Position numbers and translations under genes: made by a program
NCBI GenBank assembly: GCA_946414095.1
Contig: CAMKNB010000007.1
Coordinates: 1-49,420, forward strand
Direction: 5' to 3'
DNA length: 49,420 nucleotides
Source of the DNA: an uncultured Mycoplasmatota bacterium
GTDB taxonomy: Bacteria; Bacillota_I; Bacilli_A; RF39; UBA660
Part shown: in pieces, positions 7,522 to 15,923 of the stretch
How the letters are laid out: each line of letters starts with the position of its first letter
How positions within the stretch are numbered: the first letter of the stretch is position 1
The notes under the pieces: model-generated
The model's input: the letters and a program-made list of their open reading frames with translations, nothing else
The model's database searches: none
Told to the model about the DNA's origin: nothing

Positions 7522-9456
7522 ATGAATAGTTTGACAAAAATACAAAAAGCAATAATTTTGTCTTTGCTTCTTATAATTATAGGTATTTTATTATTTTTGA
7601 TATTTACTAGCAATAATAAAAGTAACAGTAAAGGAAATAATAATAGTATTAATAATGGTAATAATAACTCAAAAACTGTTATGATATACATTGCAGGAAA
7701 TGACTTAGAAAGTCAAAACTATATTGCTACTGGTGACTTCAGTGTAATCAAACCTTCAAATATAGATTTAACTAAAATAAATGTTGTTATGTATACTGGA
7801 GGTACTAAAAAATGGCATAATTTTATTTCTAATGGAGAAAATGGTATTTATGAATTAAAACAAGAAGGATTTAAAAAAGTAAAAAGCTTTGATCAAAAAA
7901 ATATGGGGGATGCTAATACTTTATCTGAGTTTTTAAACTATACATATGAAAATTATCCTGCAGATAGTTATGATATGATATTTTATGGTCATGGAAGTGG
8001 AATAAAGGGTTCAACATTAGATGAATTTACACAAGACGATTTAAGTTTAGAAGATTTTTCAATTGGATTTGGTAACAGCCCATTTAAAAACAAAAAGCTA
8101 GATGTTGTAATATTTAGGTCCTGTTTAAATGGTACATTAGAATTTGCAACAGTGTTTAAAGACTATGCAAAATATATGGTAGCATCTGAAGAAGTTTCAT
8201 TAGGACATCCATATTTTTCTGTATTTAACTTTATGAATAATATTGATGTTAATGATGAAGGTTTTGAATTTGGTAAAAAATTTGTTGATGGATATCAAGA
8301 TTTTTTATCTAATCTTCTAATTGATAACACTTCTGCGGTTACATATTCAATAGTAGACTTATCTAAGGTTCAAGGTATAATTGATAGTTTAAATGAATTT
8401 ATATCAAAAATAGATTTAAATACATATTATAGTTCTATAGCTAATGCTAGAAGTAATTTATTCCAATATGGTACTGATACTAAAGATTTTGATACTGTAG
8501 ATTTGTATACAATGGTAAAAAATATTTCAGATATAACTAAAGTTGATGGAAGTAAAGTTCTAAAAAGTATAGATAATGCTATTGTTTATAATAAAACAAA
8601 TGAGGAATCTTCTAAAGGACTTTCTATTTATTTTCCATATAATGGAAGTGAATATGGAATAGCATTACAATTAGATGGTATATATCCTAAAATTACTAGT
8701 TTAAAAGACTATGGAAATTTTATTGCAAAGTTTAACAATATGAAGAGTTCACAAAAATCATTTGCATTTAGCTTTTCTAAAAAAGATATGACAGCTTCTG
8801 AGTCAACAAATGAAGCAACATTAAAATTAACTGATGAGCAAAAATCTGTTTTTAGTAGTGCTAGTTTCTTATTATTTAGAAGAGTTAAAGACCATCCTAA
8901 TTATTACACACCATTATTATCTTCAAATAATGTTACGTTAAATGATAATGTATTAACTTCAAATATTAGTAATAATTTAATAAAATGGTATGATGTAGAT
9001 GATGGAATTGAGAAGTCTGAATATATAACTATTGTTGAGGACGTTAGAGGAAATATAAGATCAAGAAGTGTTGCTGGATTAATATCTGGTATTATTGAAA
9101 CAGATGAAATATTAAATCAAGTTAATATAGAAATAGGTGAAGAAAATGGAAATCTTTTCTTTAAAAATGCAAAACTAAGAAGTAGAAATGAAAGAGTAAA
9201 TGGAATCTATGTAGATATTGACTCTGCTGAGTATATATCAATTCTTACAGGAAGATATAAAATATTAGATTCAAAAGGAAAATATACTAAGGATTGGGAA
9301 TCATCACCAACAATAATTGGTTTTGAAATGAAGCCTAAAAATGTAAGACTAATAAAATCAGGTCTTGATAAAAATGAGGAATACTATTGTTTATTTTCAA
9401 TAAGAGATATTAATAATAATGTTTATTATTCTGATTTAATAAAGGTAGGTGAGTAA
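7522..9456 (+). CDS. Clostripain-family (peptidase C11) cysteine protease, membrane-anchored
   Basis: Residues 9-28 form an N-terminal signal anchor, followed by a Ser/Asn/Gly linker to about residue 50. The C11 catalytic domain (51-400) begins with KTVMIYIAGNDLES. It contains the catalytic histidine in FYGHGSG (His157) and cysteine in FRSCLNG (Cys201), the caspase-like dyad of clostripain relatives. A beta-rich C-terminal region of about 240 residues follows. C11 enzymes are usually Ca-dependent, self-activating and specific for basic residues; specificity here cannot be read. Anchored outside the cell, it could process surface proteins. The next gene starts 1 base after the stop, so the two are co-transcribed. 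Confidence 0.88.
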   Translation: MNSLTKIQKAIILSLLLIIIGILLFLIFTSNNKSNSKGNNNSINNGNNNSKTVMIYIAGNDLESQNYIATGDFSVIKPSNIDLTKINVVMYTGGTKKWHNFISNGENGIYELKQEGFKKVKSFDQKNMGDANTLSEFLNYTYENYPADSYDMIFYGHGSGIKGSTLDEFTQDDLSLEDFSIGFGNSPFKNKKLDVVIFRSCLNGTLEFATVFKDYAKYMVASEEVSLGHPYFSVFNFMNNIDVNDEGFEFGKKFVDGYQDFLSNLLIDNTSAVTYSIVDLSKVQGIIDSLNEFISKIDLNTYYSSIANARSNLFQYGTDTKDFDTVDLYTMVKNISDITKVDGSKVLKSIDNAIVYNKTNEESSKGLSIYFPYNGSEYGIALQLDGIYPKITSLKDYGNFIAKFNNMKSSQKSFAFSFSKKDMTASESTNEATLKLTDEQKSVFSSASFLLFRRVKDHPNYYTPLLSSNNVTLNDNVLTSNISNNLIKWYDVDDGIEKSEYITIVEDVRGNIRSRSVAGLISGIIETDEILNQVNIEIGEENGNLFFKNAKLRSRNERVNGIYVDIDSAEYISILTGRYKILDSKGKYTKDWESSPTIIGFEMKPKNVRLIKSGLDKNEEYYCLFSIRDINNNVYYSDLIKVGE

Positions 9457-9457
9457 A

Positions 9458-10297
9458 ATGGAAACTGAAACAAAAAAGAGTTCAAATATAATTGTATATA
9501 TAATTATTGGATTAGTATTTTTGATATGTGGATTTGTTGTTGGGTATTTTGTATTACAAAAACCATGTAATTGTGATTGTAAGAAAGCTGAAGAATTAAG
9601 CAAACCAACTGATAATTGTGATTGTAATAATGATAAAGATAAAGAAGATGATATTTTAAATCTAACTGATGTTTATACAAAATTAGAAGCTGAAAAAACA
9701 GAGATTATTGCCGATAGTACAAATGATTATACTAAGAATATAGAAATAATTAATAAATATGTTTCAAAAGATAATCATAGTTTAATAATACATGCTAAGA
9801 ATAACAATAAAGAGGCAATTGAAGTTTCTTTTGATATTAATTTCTATGATTCAGAAGGATATAACATTAATTATTCTAATACTAAATTATATGGAATTTC
9901 ACCTGAACACGATTTTATAATAGTAATTAGTTCATATAATAGAAAGAATGCTGATACTGTTAGATATGATATTAAATATACTGCTAATAAATTGGTGTCA
10001 TATTATTCTATTAGAAATGACATTAGTGAAAAAGATTTTGATGTAGTAGATATTAATGGTAATATTCAAGTAACATATAAAAATAATACTAAGAGTGATG
10101 TTAGTATGATATCTGCAGCTTGTATATATTATAAAGACAATAAGGAAGTATTTGCTACTAATGCTTATATAGGAAAAGTTGCAAAAGGAGCAACAGGTCA
10201 AGGAACTTGTTTTAAGCATATAGTAGGAGATATCAGCTATGATAAATATAAAGTTATACTAATTAATGCTTATGATTATATAGATGAAGGATGGTAA
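9458..10297 (+). CDS. Single-pass membrane protein with Cys-rich juxtamembrane segment, function unknown
   Basis: The ATG at 9458 is preferred over the GTG at 9449, which overlaps the protease gene, because the GGTGAG site lies 5 bases before it. Residues 13-34 are a transmembrane helix. Immediately after it comes a cysteine-rich stretch (CNCDCKK, then DNCDCNND), which could bind metal or form disulfides. The remaining 200 residues are extracellular, with two similar-looking beta domains (NNKEAIEVSFDINFY and NNTKSDVSMISAACIYY) typical of Ig-like or FxLYD-type folds. It is probably translated with the C11 protease and may be its partner or substrate. A bidirectional terminator follows. Confidence 0.72.
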   Translation: METETKKSSNIIVYIIIGLVFLICGFVVGYFVLQKPCNCDCKKAEELSKPTDNCDCNNDKDKEDDILNLTDVYTKLEAEKTEIIADSTNDYTKNIEIINKYVSKDNHSLIIHAKNNNKEAIEVSFDINFYDSEGYNINYSNTKLYGISPEHDFIIVISSYNRKNADTVRYDIKYTANKLVSYYSIRNDISEKDFDVVDINGNIQVTYKNNTKSDVSMISAACIYYKDNKEVFATNAYIGKVAKGATGQGTCFKHIVGDISYDKYKVILINAYDYIDEGW

Positions 10298-10301
10298 TAA
10301 A

Positions 10302-10330
10302 AAAAGATATTAGAATTTCTAATATCTTTT
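10302..10330. terminator. Bidirectional terminator between convergent genes
   Basis: A long AT-rich stem, AAAAGATATTAGA (10302-10314) with its complement (10318-10330) and a 3-base loop, is flanked by A and T runs on the two sides. It serves the + gene ending at 10297 and the - gene ending at 10329. Confidence 0.85.
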
Positions 10331-11681
10331 ATATTGCCATCATAATATATTTGATAATAAATAAAATTGAGAATATATATATAATTGGGGACACTTCTTT
10401 TGCTTTTCCATTATACAAGTTTACAAGAGCATAGAATATAAAGCCAAATTCTATTCCAGTTGTAATTGAATAAGATAAAGGCATCATAACAATTATAAAG
10501 AACGATGGGATAGCAATCATCAAATCTTTCCAATCTATTGAACCTATGTTTTCAAGCATAGATACACCAATTAGTATTAATATAGGTGCAACTGCTGCCA
10601 TAGGTACACATTTAATTATTGGATATAAGAACAAAGAAAGAAGAAACAATATAGCAACAAATATAGAAGTTAAACCGGTTCTACCACCTGCTTCTATTCC
10701 AGCACTACTTTCTAAATATGTTGTTGCATTGCTAGTACCAAGTAATGATCCTATGATTGTTCCACTTGAATCAGCAATCATTGCTCTTTCTAAATTCTTT
10801 GGCATATTTCCATCTTTATCAATTTTAAATATTCCTGCTTTTTTACCTGTTCCAATAAATATACCAATTGTGTCAAATAAATCAGAAATACATAAAGTAA
10901 ATATTGTCATTAATACTACTAATGCTCCGGATTTAATACTAAATAGTCCGCTAAAATCTAGTTTAAATAAAGTTGGAGTAATACTAGGAAGAATAGTATA
11001 ATTGCTAAAGTCTGGTAATTTAGTTACTCCTAATGGTATTCCAAGTAGTGTAGTAAAAATTATTCCTTTCAAATAAGCACCTTTTACTTTTTTAATTAGT
11101 AAAATTGAAGTAAAAGCAAGTCCAATTATAGATAAGAGAACACTTGGATTTAAAATGTTTGATAGTCTTGGAACAACATTAATTGCTATTCCATTATTAA
11201 CACTATCTGCTCCAAATTCTATTATACCGGCATTAATTAATCCAACATAAGTAATAAATAGTCCTATACCTACTGTGATTGCTTCTTGAAGAAAAGTTGG
11301 TATAGACTTTATTATTTTTTTTCTAATACTGGTTAAAGTGATAATTAAATTAATTACTCCACAAATAAATACTATTGCAAGTCCTTGCTGCCAAGAGTAT
11401 CCTAAACTTTTACAAATTGTATAAGTAAATAAACTTCCAAGTCCAATTCCTGCACTAGATGCATAAGGTACATTTGCATATAGTCCAATTATTAAAGTTG
11501 CAAGAACTGTTGTAAGTATAGTGGCAACATATACAGAACCGTAATCCATTCCTGTTTGACTAAGAACTGAAGGATTTACAAATATAATATATGACATAGC
11601 CATAAATGTAGTAATTCCAGCAATAAGTTCAGTAGTAATAGTTGTTTTATTTTGTTTTAGTTTAAAAAAATTATCTAACAT
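10329..11681 (-). CDS. AzgA/NCS2-family purine (adenine/guanine/hypoxanthine) permease
   Basis: A 450-residue polytopic protein with about 12-14 hydrophobic segments. The N-terminus TELIAGITTFMAMSYIIFVNP, the ASSAGIGLGSLFTYTICK region and LCISDLFDTIGIFIGTGKKAG are hallmark motifs of AzgA-type purine:proton symporters such as PbuG/PbuO. It imports purine bases for salvage. The ATG at 11681 is chosen: GGAG (11693-11690 on the - strand) lies 8 bases upstream, whereas the longer GTG start at 11690 would overlap that site. The gene is alone on this strand and diverges from the MutT-like gene. Which purine it prefers cannot be told. Confidence 0.9.
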   Translation of the reverse strand: MLDNFFKLKQNKTTITTELIAGITTFMAMSYIIFVNPSVLSQTGMDYGSVYVATILTTVLATLIIGLYANVPYASSAGIGLGSLFTYTICKSLGYSWQQGLAIVFICGVINLIITLTSIRKKIIKSIPTFLQEAITVGIGLFITYVGLINAGIIEFGADSVNNGIAINVVPRLSNILNPSVLLSIIGLAFTSILLIKKVKGAYLKGIIFTTLLGIPLGVTKLPDFSNYTILPSITPTLFKLDFSGLFSIKSGALVVLMTIFTLCISDLFDTIGIFIGTGKKAGIFKIDKDGNMPKNLERAMIADSSGTIIGSLLGTSNATTYLESSAGIEAGGRTGLTSIFVAILFLLSLFLYPIIKCVPMAAVAPILILIGVSMLENIGSIDWKDLMIAIPSFFIIVMMPLSYSITTGIEFGFIFYALVNLYNGKAKEVSPIIYIFSILFIIKYIMMAI

Positions 11682-11716
11682 ATTATTCACTCCAATTATA
11701 AGTATATCATTTTTTA

Positions 11717-11725
11717 TGATATAAT
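11717..11725 (+). promoter_or_regulatory. Extended -10 promoter of the MutT-like gene
   Basis: TGATATAAT, with TATAAT at 11720-11725, 15 bases before the ATG, in the divergent spacer with the purine permease gene. No strong -35 is seen. Confidence 0.6.
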
Positions 11726-11740
11726 CAAAGTGGTGATATC

Positions 11741-12127
11741 ATGATTAATGTTGTTGCAGCTTTAATAGAAAAGGATAATAAATATCTTATTGCTAGGAGA
11801 AGTACAGGAGATGAGAAAGTACTTGGCAAGTGGGAATTTCCAGGTGGAAAAGTTAAAGAAAATGAAGATGAAATGTTAGCAATTGAAAGAGAAATACTAG
11901 AAGAATTTGAACTTAATATTAAAGCAATAAAGTATTTGACTAATAATATTTATGAATATCCAAATAAGGTAGTTAATTTAAAATTGTATGAATGTAAGTA
12001 TATAAGTGGTACATTTAATTTGCATGATCATAGTGAATATAAGTTTGTGAATAAAAATGAATTATTAAATTATGATTTATGCGAGGCGGATATTAAGTTA
12101 GCAGAATATATAATTGAAAATAAATAG
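11741..12127 (+). CDS. MutT-type Nudix hydrolase
   Basis: A 128-residue single-domain protein. The Nudix box spans residues about 37-59 (GKVKENE then seven residues to REILEEFEL) and matches G-x5-E-x7-REUxEExGU, except that the penultimate Gly is Glu. LGKWEFPGG before the box is typical of the MutT/CTP-pyrophosphohydrolase branch that removes 8-oxo-dGTP or non-canonical pyrimidine nucleotides. It is a stand-alone gene with its own promoter. The divergent purine permease could suggest a shared nucleotide theme, but this is only adjacency. Substrate is not assignable from sequence. Confidence 0.87.
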   Translation: MINVVAALIEKDNKYLIARRSTGDEKVLGKWEFPGGKVKENEDEMLAIEREILEEFELNIKAIKYLTNNIYEYPNKVVNLKLYECKYISGTFNLHDHSEYKFVNKNELLNYDLCEADIKLAEYIIENK

Positions 12128-12167
12128 TCTTTTTTTTGATTTTTTTATTTCATTATGTTTAAAAATA

Positions 12168-12176
12168 TGTTATTAT
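12168..12176 (+). promoter_or_regulatory. Extended -10 promoter (TGTTATTAT)
   Basis: TATTAT at 12171-12176 with the upstream TG of an extended -10, 25 bases before the ATG at 12201. The preceding 40 bases are T-rich without a convincing hairpin. Confidence 0.5.
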
Positions 12177-12200
12177 GGTGATAGTAAGGTAGTGTGATAT

Positions 12201-13775
12201 ATGAATAATGAAGAAAATTTAAATAATCAAAGCATTGAAAATAATGCAAATATGGGAGGAGTTAATCCACCATTACAAGAAATTACTGTTGAAACTAGTG
12301 TGCCAGAAGAACCATATCCACAGACAGATGTTAGTTCAAGCGTGGATAATATGATGAGCACTCCACAACCAACAGTAGCGGAACCAATGACACCAACTCC
12401 TGGTTTTGTTGACAACAATCCTGGAGTAGTTCCTGAAACAGTTAGTCCTGTTGACAATACTCAAATTCCACAAGCTACTGCAGTTAATTCACCAAATACT
12501 ACAGGATTTGAGGATGTGCAAAAGAAATCAAAATTAGGAATAATAATTGCTGTAATTCTAGTATTATTATTGGGAGTAGGAGGATATTTTGGATATAAAA
12601 TGTTCTTTGCTACTTCTCCTTATGAAAATGCTATTACTAGTGCATTTAAGTTACTTAAAGATAATAAATTAGATTCAAGTATAAAAGTAGATACTAGTAT
12701 TAAATTTGATGGTAAGACAGAAGATGTTAAATTCTTAAATGATTATGCACTTAATTATTCTGTTTTTGCAGATGCTAAGGGTAGTTCATCATTAATTAAA
12801 CTTGATTTATTAGAAAAGGGTGCCTCTTTAATTGATGCTACATTATATTTGAAAGATAATAAAGCATATATTCAATCTAAAAAATTAACAGATAAAACAT
12901 ATTATTTAGATGATTTTATGCCTAGTGATGCAACAATAAATATGGATGATATTTATTATTTAGCAGATACGTTTGAAAGAGCATTAAAAGATGCATTAAA
13001 AGATGAAAAAGCTACAAAGAGTGATACAACATTAAGTATTAATGGAAATTCAATTGATGTTAAAGAACATTTATATACTATTAATGATAGTAATATAAAA
13101 AGAGTTAAAACAAATATAATCAATACAGTAGTTAAAGATCAGAAAGCATTAGATATTCTCGCTAAAATGGGTGATAGAGAAGTAAATGATGTTAAGAAAA
13201 GTTTAGAAGACTCTAAAAATGAAGATGAAGCTTCTGAAACAATTAAAGTATCTGTTTATACTAAGGGATTATTAAATACTTTTGCTGGATTTAATCTTGA
13301 AGATGAAGATGGAACAACAATTAAATATGTTGTAAATGGTGATGATGAATCACTAGTAATATCTCTTGATAAAGATAACAGATTTTCTATAGTAGGTAAT
13401 AAAGAATCTGCTGACATTAAACTTGTTACAAGTGGTCAAGAATTTATTACAGGAAAAGTAACTGTTAAAGATGATGTTACTGCTATTGTAATAAACATGC
13501 AAGATAGTTTAACTATTACAATTACTATGAAAGTTGAAAAAAATGCATCAGTTGAAGCGCCAAATACAGCAAATGCAATTAAATTTGAAGAAATGACAGA
13601 AGAAGATATGTCTGCAATTAGTACAAAAGCTAGTGAAACATTTGAAAATTCACAACTATATACAATTTTAGGATCATTATTTGGTTCAGATGACACTATA
13701 GATACTGACTATAATTATGACTATAGTACTGACACTGGAAATTATACAATTGATGATAGTTCATTAGAAGGCTAG
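12201..13775 (+). CDS. Large single-pass membrane protein, Pro/Thr/Asn-rich cytosolic part and extracellular domain
   Basis: The 524-residue protein begins with a disordered cytosolic region (1-108, rich in Asn, Pro, Thr, Val), followed by a transmembrane helix (about 112-132) and about 390 extracellular residues. The outer part contains repeated amphipathic strands and 'LKDNKAYIQSK'-like pieces that resemble lipoprotein-type beta sandwiches. The C-terminus is Asp/Tyr/Thr-rich. No enzyme motif is visible. The overall plan (disordered inside, helix, outer domain) repeats that of the zinc-ribbon protein at 6440, hinting at a set of envelope sensors or scaffolds. A strong terminator overlaps the stop codon. 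Confidence 0.75.
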   Translation: MNNEENLNNQSIENNANMGGVNPPLQEITVETSVPEEPYPQTDVSSSVDNMMSTPQPTVAEPMTPTPGFVDNNPGVVPETVSPVDNTQIPQATAVNSPNTTGFEDVQKKSKLGIIIAVILVLLLGVGGYFGYKMFFATSPYENAITSAFKLLKDNKLDSSIKVDTSIKFDGKTEDVKFLNDYALNYSVFADAKGSSSLIKLDLLEKGASLIDATLYLKDNKAYIQSKKLTDKTYYLDDFMPSDATINMDDIYYLADTFERALKDALKDEKATKSDTTLSINGNSIDVKEHLYTINDSNIKRVKTNIINTVVKDQKALDILAKMGDREVNDVKKSLEDSKNEDEASETIKVSVYTKGLLNTFAGFNLEDEDGTTIKYVVNGDDESLVISLDKDNRFSIVGNKESADIKLVTSGQEFITGKVTVKDDVTAIVINMQDSLTITITMKVEKNASVEAPNTANAIKFEEMTEEDMSAISTKASETFENSQLYTILGSLFGSDDTIDTDYNYDYSTDTGNYTIDDSSLEG

Positions 13776-13789
13776 AAATAGCCTTTTTT
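13768..13789 (+). terminator. Rho-independent terminator
   Basis: Stem AAGGCTA (13768-13774) and TAGCCTT (13779-13785) with a GAAA tetraloop and a T tract. The stem overlaps the TAG stop. Confidence 0.9.
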
Positions 13790-13828
13790 ATTTTAATAAT
13801 TTTTTATTAAAATTATTGTCGATTTTTA

Positions 13829-13857
13829 TTGCAATTTTAAAAATGATTTATTATAAT
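13829..13857 (+). promoter_or_regulatory. Promoter of the surface-fibre locus
   Basis: TTGCAA (13829-13834), a 17-base spacer and TATAAT (13852-13857), giving an unusually long leader (about 58 bases) for this window. Confidence 0.75.
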
Positions 13858-13860
13858 TAA

Positions 13861-13892
13861 TATATACCATAGGGTAACGACTTTGGTATGTA
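13861..13892 (+). promoter_or_regulatory. Leader hairpin upstream of the first TasA-like gene
   Basis: Bases 13861-13872 pair with 13881-13892 over 12 positions (one mismatch, one G-U) around the 8-base loop GGTAACGA. The hairpin lies at the start of the predicted transcript and there is no T tract, so it is not a terminator. It could stabilise the mRNA or be a binding site. I do not recognise a known riboswitch. Confidence 0.5.
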
Positions 13893-13922
13893 TTTATAAC
13901 TACTAGTCATTGGAGGAGTATT

Positions 13923-14696
13923 ATGGCAAAAAAAGATGTAGTAGTTAAAGCTAATAAAGTAAGAAATTGGCATAAGCTTGGTAAATTCATTAGGCTAGCC
14001 TTATTAATACTTCTATTATTGCTTATAATTATTTATATTGTATTGAAAGTGCTTTTTAATGATGGTAGTTTTATAGTCACTCTTGATAGAAATGATATGC
14101 TGTATAGTGGGCTGGCTATGTATGAGACATTAAATGATCCAACACCAAAGCGAAGGCTTAAGGCAGAAGAGTTACAATTTATGGATAATATATCGATAAC
14201 TTGGCTGCCTGAAAATATTACTGAAGGTGAAGGTTCACACAATGGTAAAAACTATATTGCATACTCGTTTTATATGGAAAATCAAGGAGATGCCGTACTT
14301 AATTATTGGTACAATGTCTTTATGGATGATGTTATTAAGAATGCAGATGAAGCGCTGAGAATCATGATTATTATTAATGATGAGGCTACTGTGTATGCTA
14401 AAGGAAATAGCTTAAATGGTGAAGCTGAACCTGTATATTATGTTAATAACAAAATTAAAAAGAAATCTATTGAAAAAGACGAATATACAACAAAATTTAG
14501 AAACGACAAAGATGGGACTATTATTTTAGGGCAAAGAAAGGATATGAAAGCTGGAGATTTAGATAAGATAACTGTTGTTATTTGGATTGAAGGTGATGAT
14601 CCTGAATGCACAAACGCTCTTATTGGTGGTCATGTGAGATTACATATGAAACTTATAGAAGAGCATACAGAAGATACTATTAAAGAATTGGAGTGA
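13923..14696 (+). CDS. Signal-anchored TasA/camelysin-like surface protein with WIEG-x-DPEC motif
   Basis: A 257-residue protein with a strong Shine-Dalgarno (TGGAGGAG). Residues 1-23 are basic and 24-44 form a long Leu/Ile-rich signal anchor. The outer domain has alternating strands and ends with VVIWIEGDDPECTNALIGG followed by LHMKL. The next gene has the counterpart MWVEGQDVDCENSASGA at the same relative position, so the two are distant paralogues. Similar C-termini occur in TasA/camelysin-like exported proteins of Bacillota. It is the first gene of the 22-kb surface locus. The following gene starts 5 bases after the stop and its Shine-Dalgarno lies inside this gene's end. The exact role, subunit or fibre base, is unknown. 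Confidence 0.72.
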   Translation: MAKKDVVVKANKVRNWHKLGKFIRLALLILLLLLIIIYIVLKVLFNDGSFIVTLDRNDMLYSGLAMYETLNDPTPKRRLKAEELQFMDNISITWLPENITEGEGSHNGKNYIAYSFYMENQGDAVLNYWYNVFMDDVIKNADEALRIMIIINDEATVYAKGNSLNGEAEPVYYVNNKIKKKSIEKDEYTTKFRNDKDGTIILGQRKDMKAGDLDKITVVIWIEGDDPECTNALIGGHVRLHMKLIEEHTEDTIKELE

Positions 14697-14701
14697 GTTT
14701 T

Positions 14702-15820
14702 ATGACAAAGAAAAAAAGAAATGAAAGAAAGAAAAAATTAAAATCATTGATTTTGTTATTGTTCTTAACAATCGTATTGTTAACAACATCAACATATGCA
14801 TGGTTTACTTCTAATAGAAGTGTTACAATTGATCCAATCGATGTTTATATTGCAGCAAGTAGTGGTTTATTGATTTCTACTGATGCAGCTGATTGGAAAA
14901 CAGTTATCTCAAATGAGGATATTACAAATCCAGGAGGGTATACTACTCATAAAAATATGCTTCCTTGGGATTTAACACCAGTTTCTACAGCTGGTAATGT
15001 TACAGGCGGATATATGGATTTCTTTAAAGGAACAGTTGAAGCTAATGTAAACGATGGTAATGCAATGTCACTAACTGCTGAGGCAACTCCTGCTGAAGCA
15101 GCATATGTATATACATTAAATGGTACTACAAGAACATATCCAACATTGGCAGATGGTGAAAAGGCTCCTTTGTTCGTAGCATTTGATATATTCTTAAGAA
15201 ATGATGATACAAATAATGCTGTTGTTTATTTAACAAATGGTTCAGGTGTTTTATCTTCTGCTAATAAAGATGATAAAGGGCTTCAAAATGCCGCTAGATA
15301 TGCATTTGTACAAGAAGGAAGTGGTAATTCTTCAACAACTGCTGCAACTGCAAGAACTTGGACTGGAGGTTCATCATCAATTATAGTTGAACCAAACTAT
15401 GATATGCATACAGCTACTGGTGCAAATGCTGCATTAAATACATATAACCAAACAACAGTTGCAAATACTGCTGATACTGCTGCTTTAGATTATTATGGTG
15501 TTCAAGCAGAAATAACTTCTCCAATTAGATTACTTAATACAAATGCTGGTGCTACACCTGCACCATCATCAACATATTTCAAAGTTCCTACAAACTTAAT
15601 TAGAACTAATAAAGCTTATTCAGATGGAACTTCTACTAGAAAATCTTATACTAATGGAACACTAGATACTACATTACATCAAATGTTTACATTAGTTCCA
15701 GGTATTACTAAATTTAGAGTATATATGTGGGTTGAAGGACAAGATGTTGACTGTGAAAACAGTGCTTCTGGTGCTTACTTAACATTTAAACTTGGATTTA
15801 AATTAGATAATGAAGGTTAA
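14702..15820 (+). CDS. SipW-type exported protein, TasA-like, candidate major surface subunit
   Basis: The ATG at 14702 is chosen because GGAG at 14690-14693 is correctly spaced; the GTG at 14693 overlaps it. A basic N-terminus (KKKRNERKKK) and hydrophobic core end in STYAWFTSNRSV, the YAWF form of a SipW-dependent signal peptide. The mature protein is very rich in Ala, Thr, Ser, Asn and Gly, low in charge and beta-rich, as expected of a polymerising surface subunit. The C-terminus carries MWVEGQDVDCEN and a final strand. Its richer, more GC-containing codons than the neighbours suggest high expression. A strong terminator follows, so this and the previous gene form a two-gene operon. Confidence 0.8.
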   Translation: MTKKKRNERKKKLKSLILLLFLTIVLLTTSTYAWFTSNRSVTIDPIDVYIAASSGLLISTDAADWKTVISNEDITNPGGYTTHKNMLPWDLTPVSTAGNVTGGYMDFFKGTVEANVNDGNAMSLTAEATPAEAAYVYTLNGTTRTYPTLADGEKAPLFVAFDIFLRNDDTNNAVVYLTNGSGVLSSANKDDKGLQNAARYAFVQEGSGNSSTTAATARTWTGGSSSIIVEPNYDMHTATGANAALNTYNQTTVANTADTAALDYYGVQAEITSPIRLLNTNAGATPAPSSTYFKVPTNLIRTNKAYSDGTSTRKSYTNGTLDTTLHQMFTLVPGITKFRVYMWVEGQDVDCENSASGAYLTFKLGFKLDNEG

Positions 15821-15826
15821 TAATTA

Positions 15827-15850
15827 AACAGCAATAAATTGCTGTTTTTT
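15827..15850 (+). terminator. Rho-independent terminator
   Basis: Stem AACAGCAA (15827-15834) with TTGCTGTT (15839-15846), a 4-base loop and a T run, just after the stop at 15820. Confidence 0.9.
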
Positions 15851-15864
15851 TATGTGTAAAATTA

Positions 15865-15893
15865 TTGTTTGCGACATTAATTTATGATATAAT
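15865..15893 (+). promoter_or_regulatory. Promoter of the giant surface protein gene
   Basis: TTGTTT (15865-15870), a 17-base spacer and TGATATAAT (TATAAT 15888-15893). The -10 lies in a short palindrome, GATATAA then TTATATC, at 15886-15902. Confidence 0.72.
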
Positions 15894-15923
15894 TTTTATA
15901 TCATGGGAAAGTAGGAAGTATAG

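Noticed and set aside
10546-11001. A 151-codon + strand frame opposite the purine permease
   Set aside because: It mirrors the membrane helices of the real - strand gene and has no Shine-Dalgarno or promoter.
11695-11706. TATAAT and TATACT boxes on the - strand before the purine permease
   Set aside because: They lie so close to the Shine-Dalgarno that the transcript would start inside or after it; the real promoter of this gene could not be fixed.
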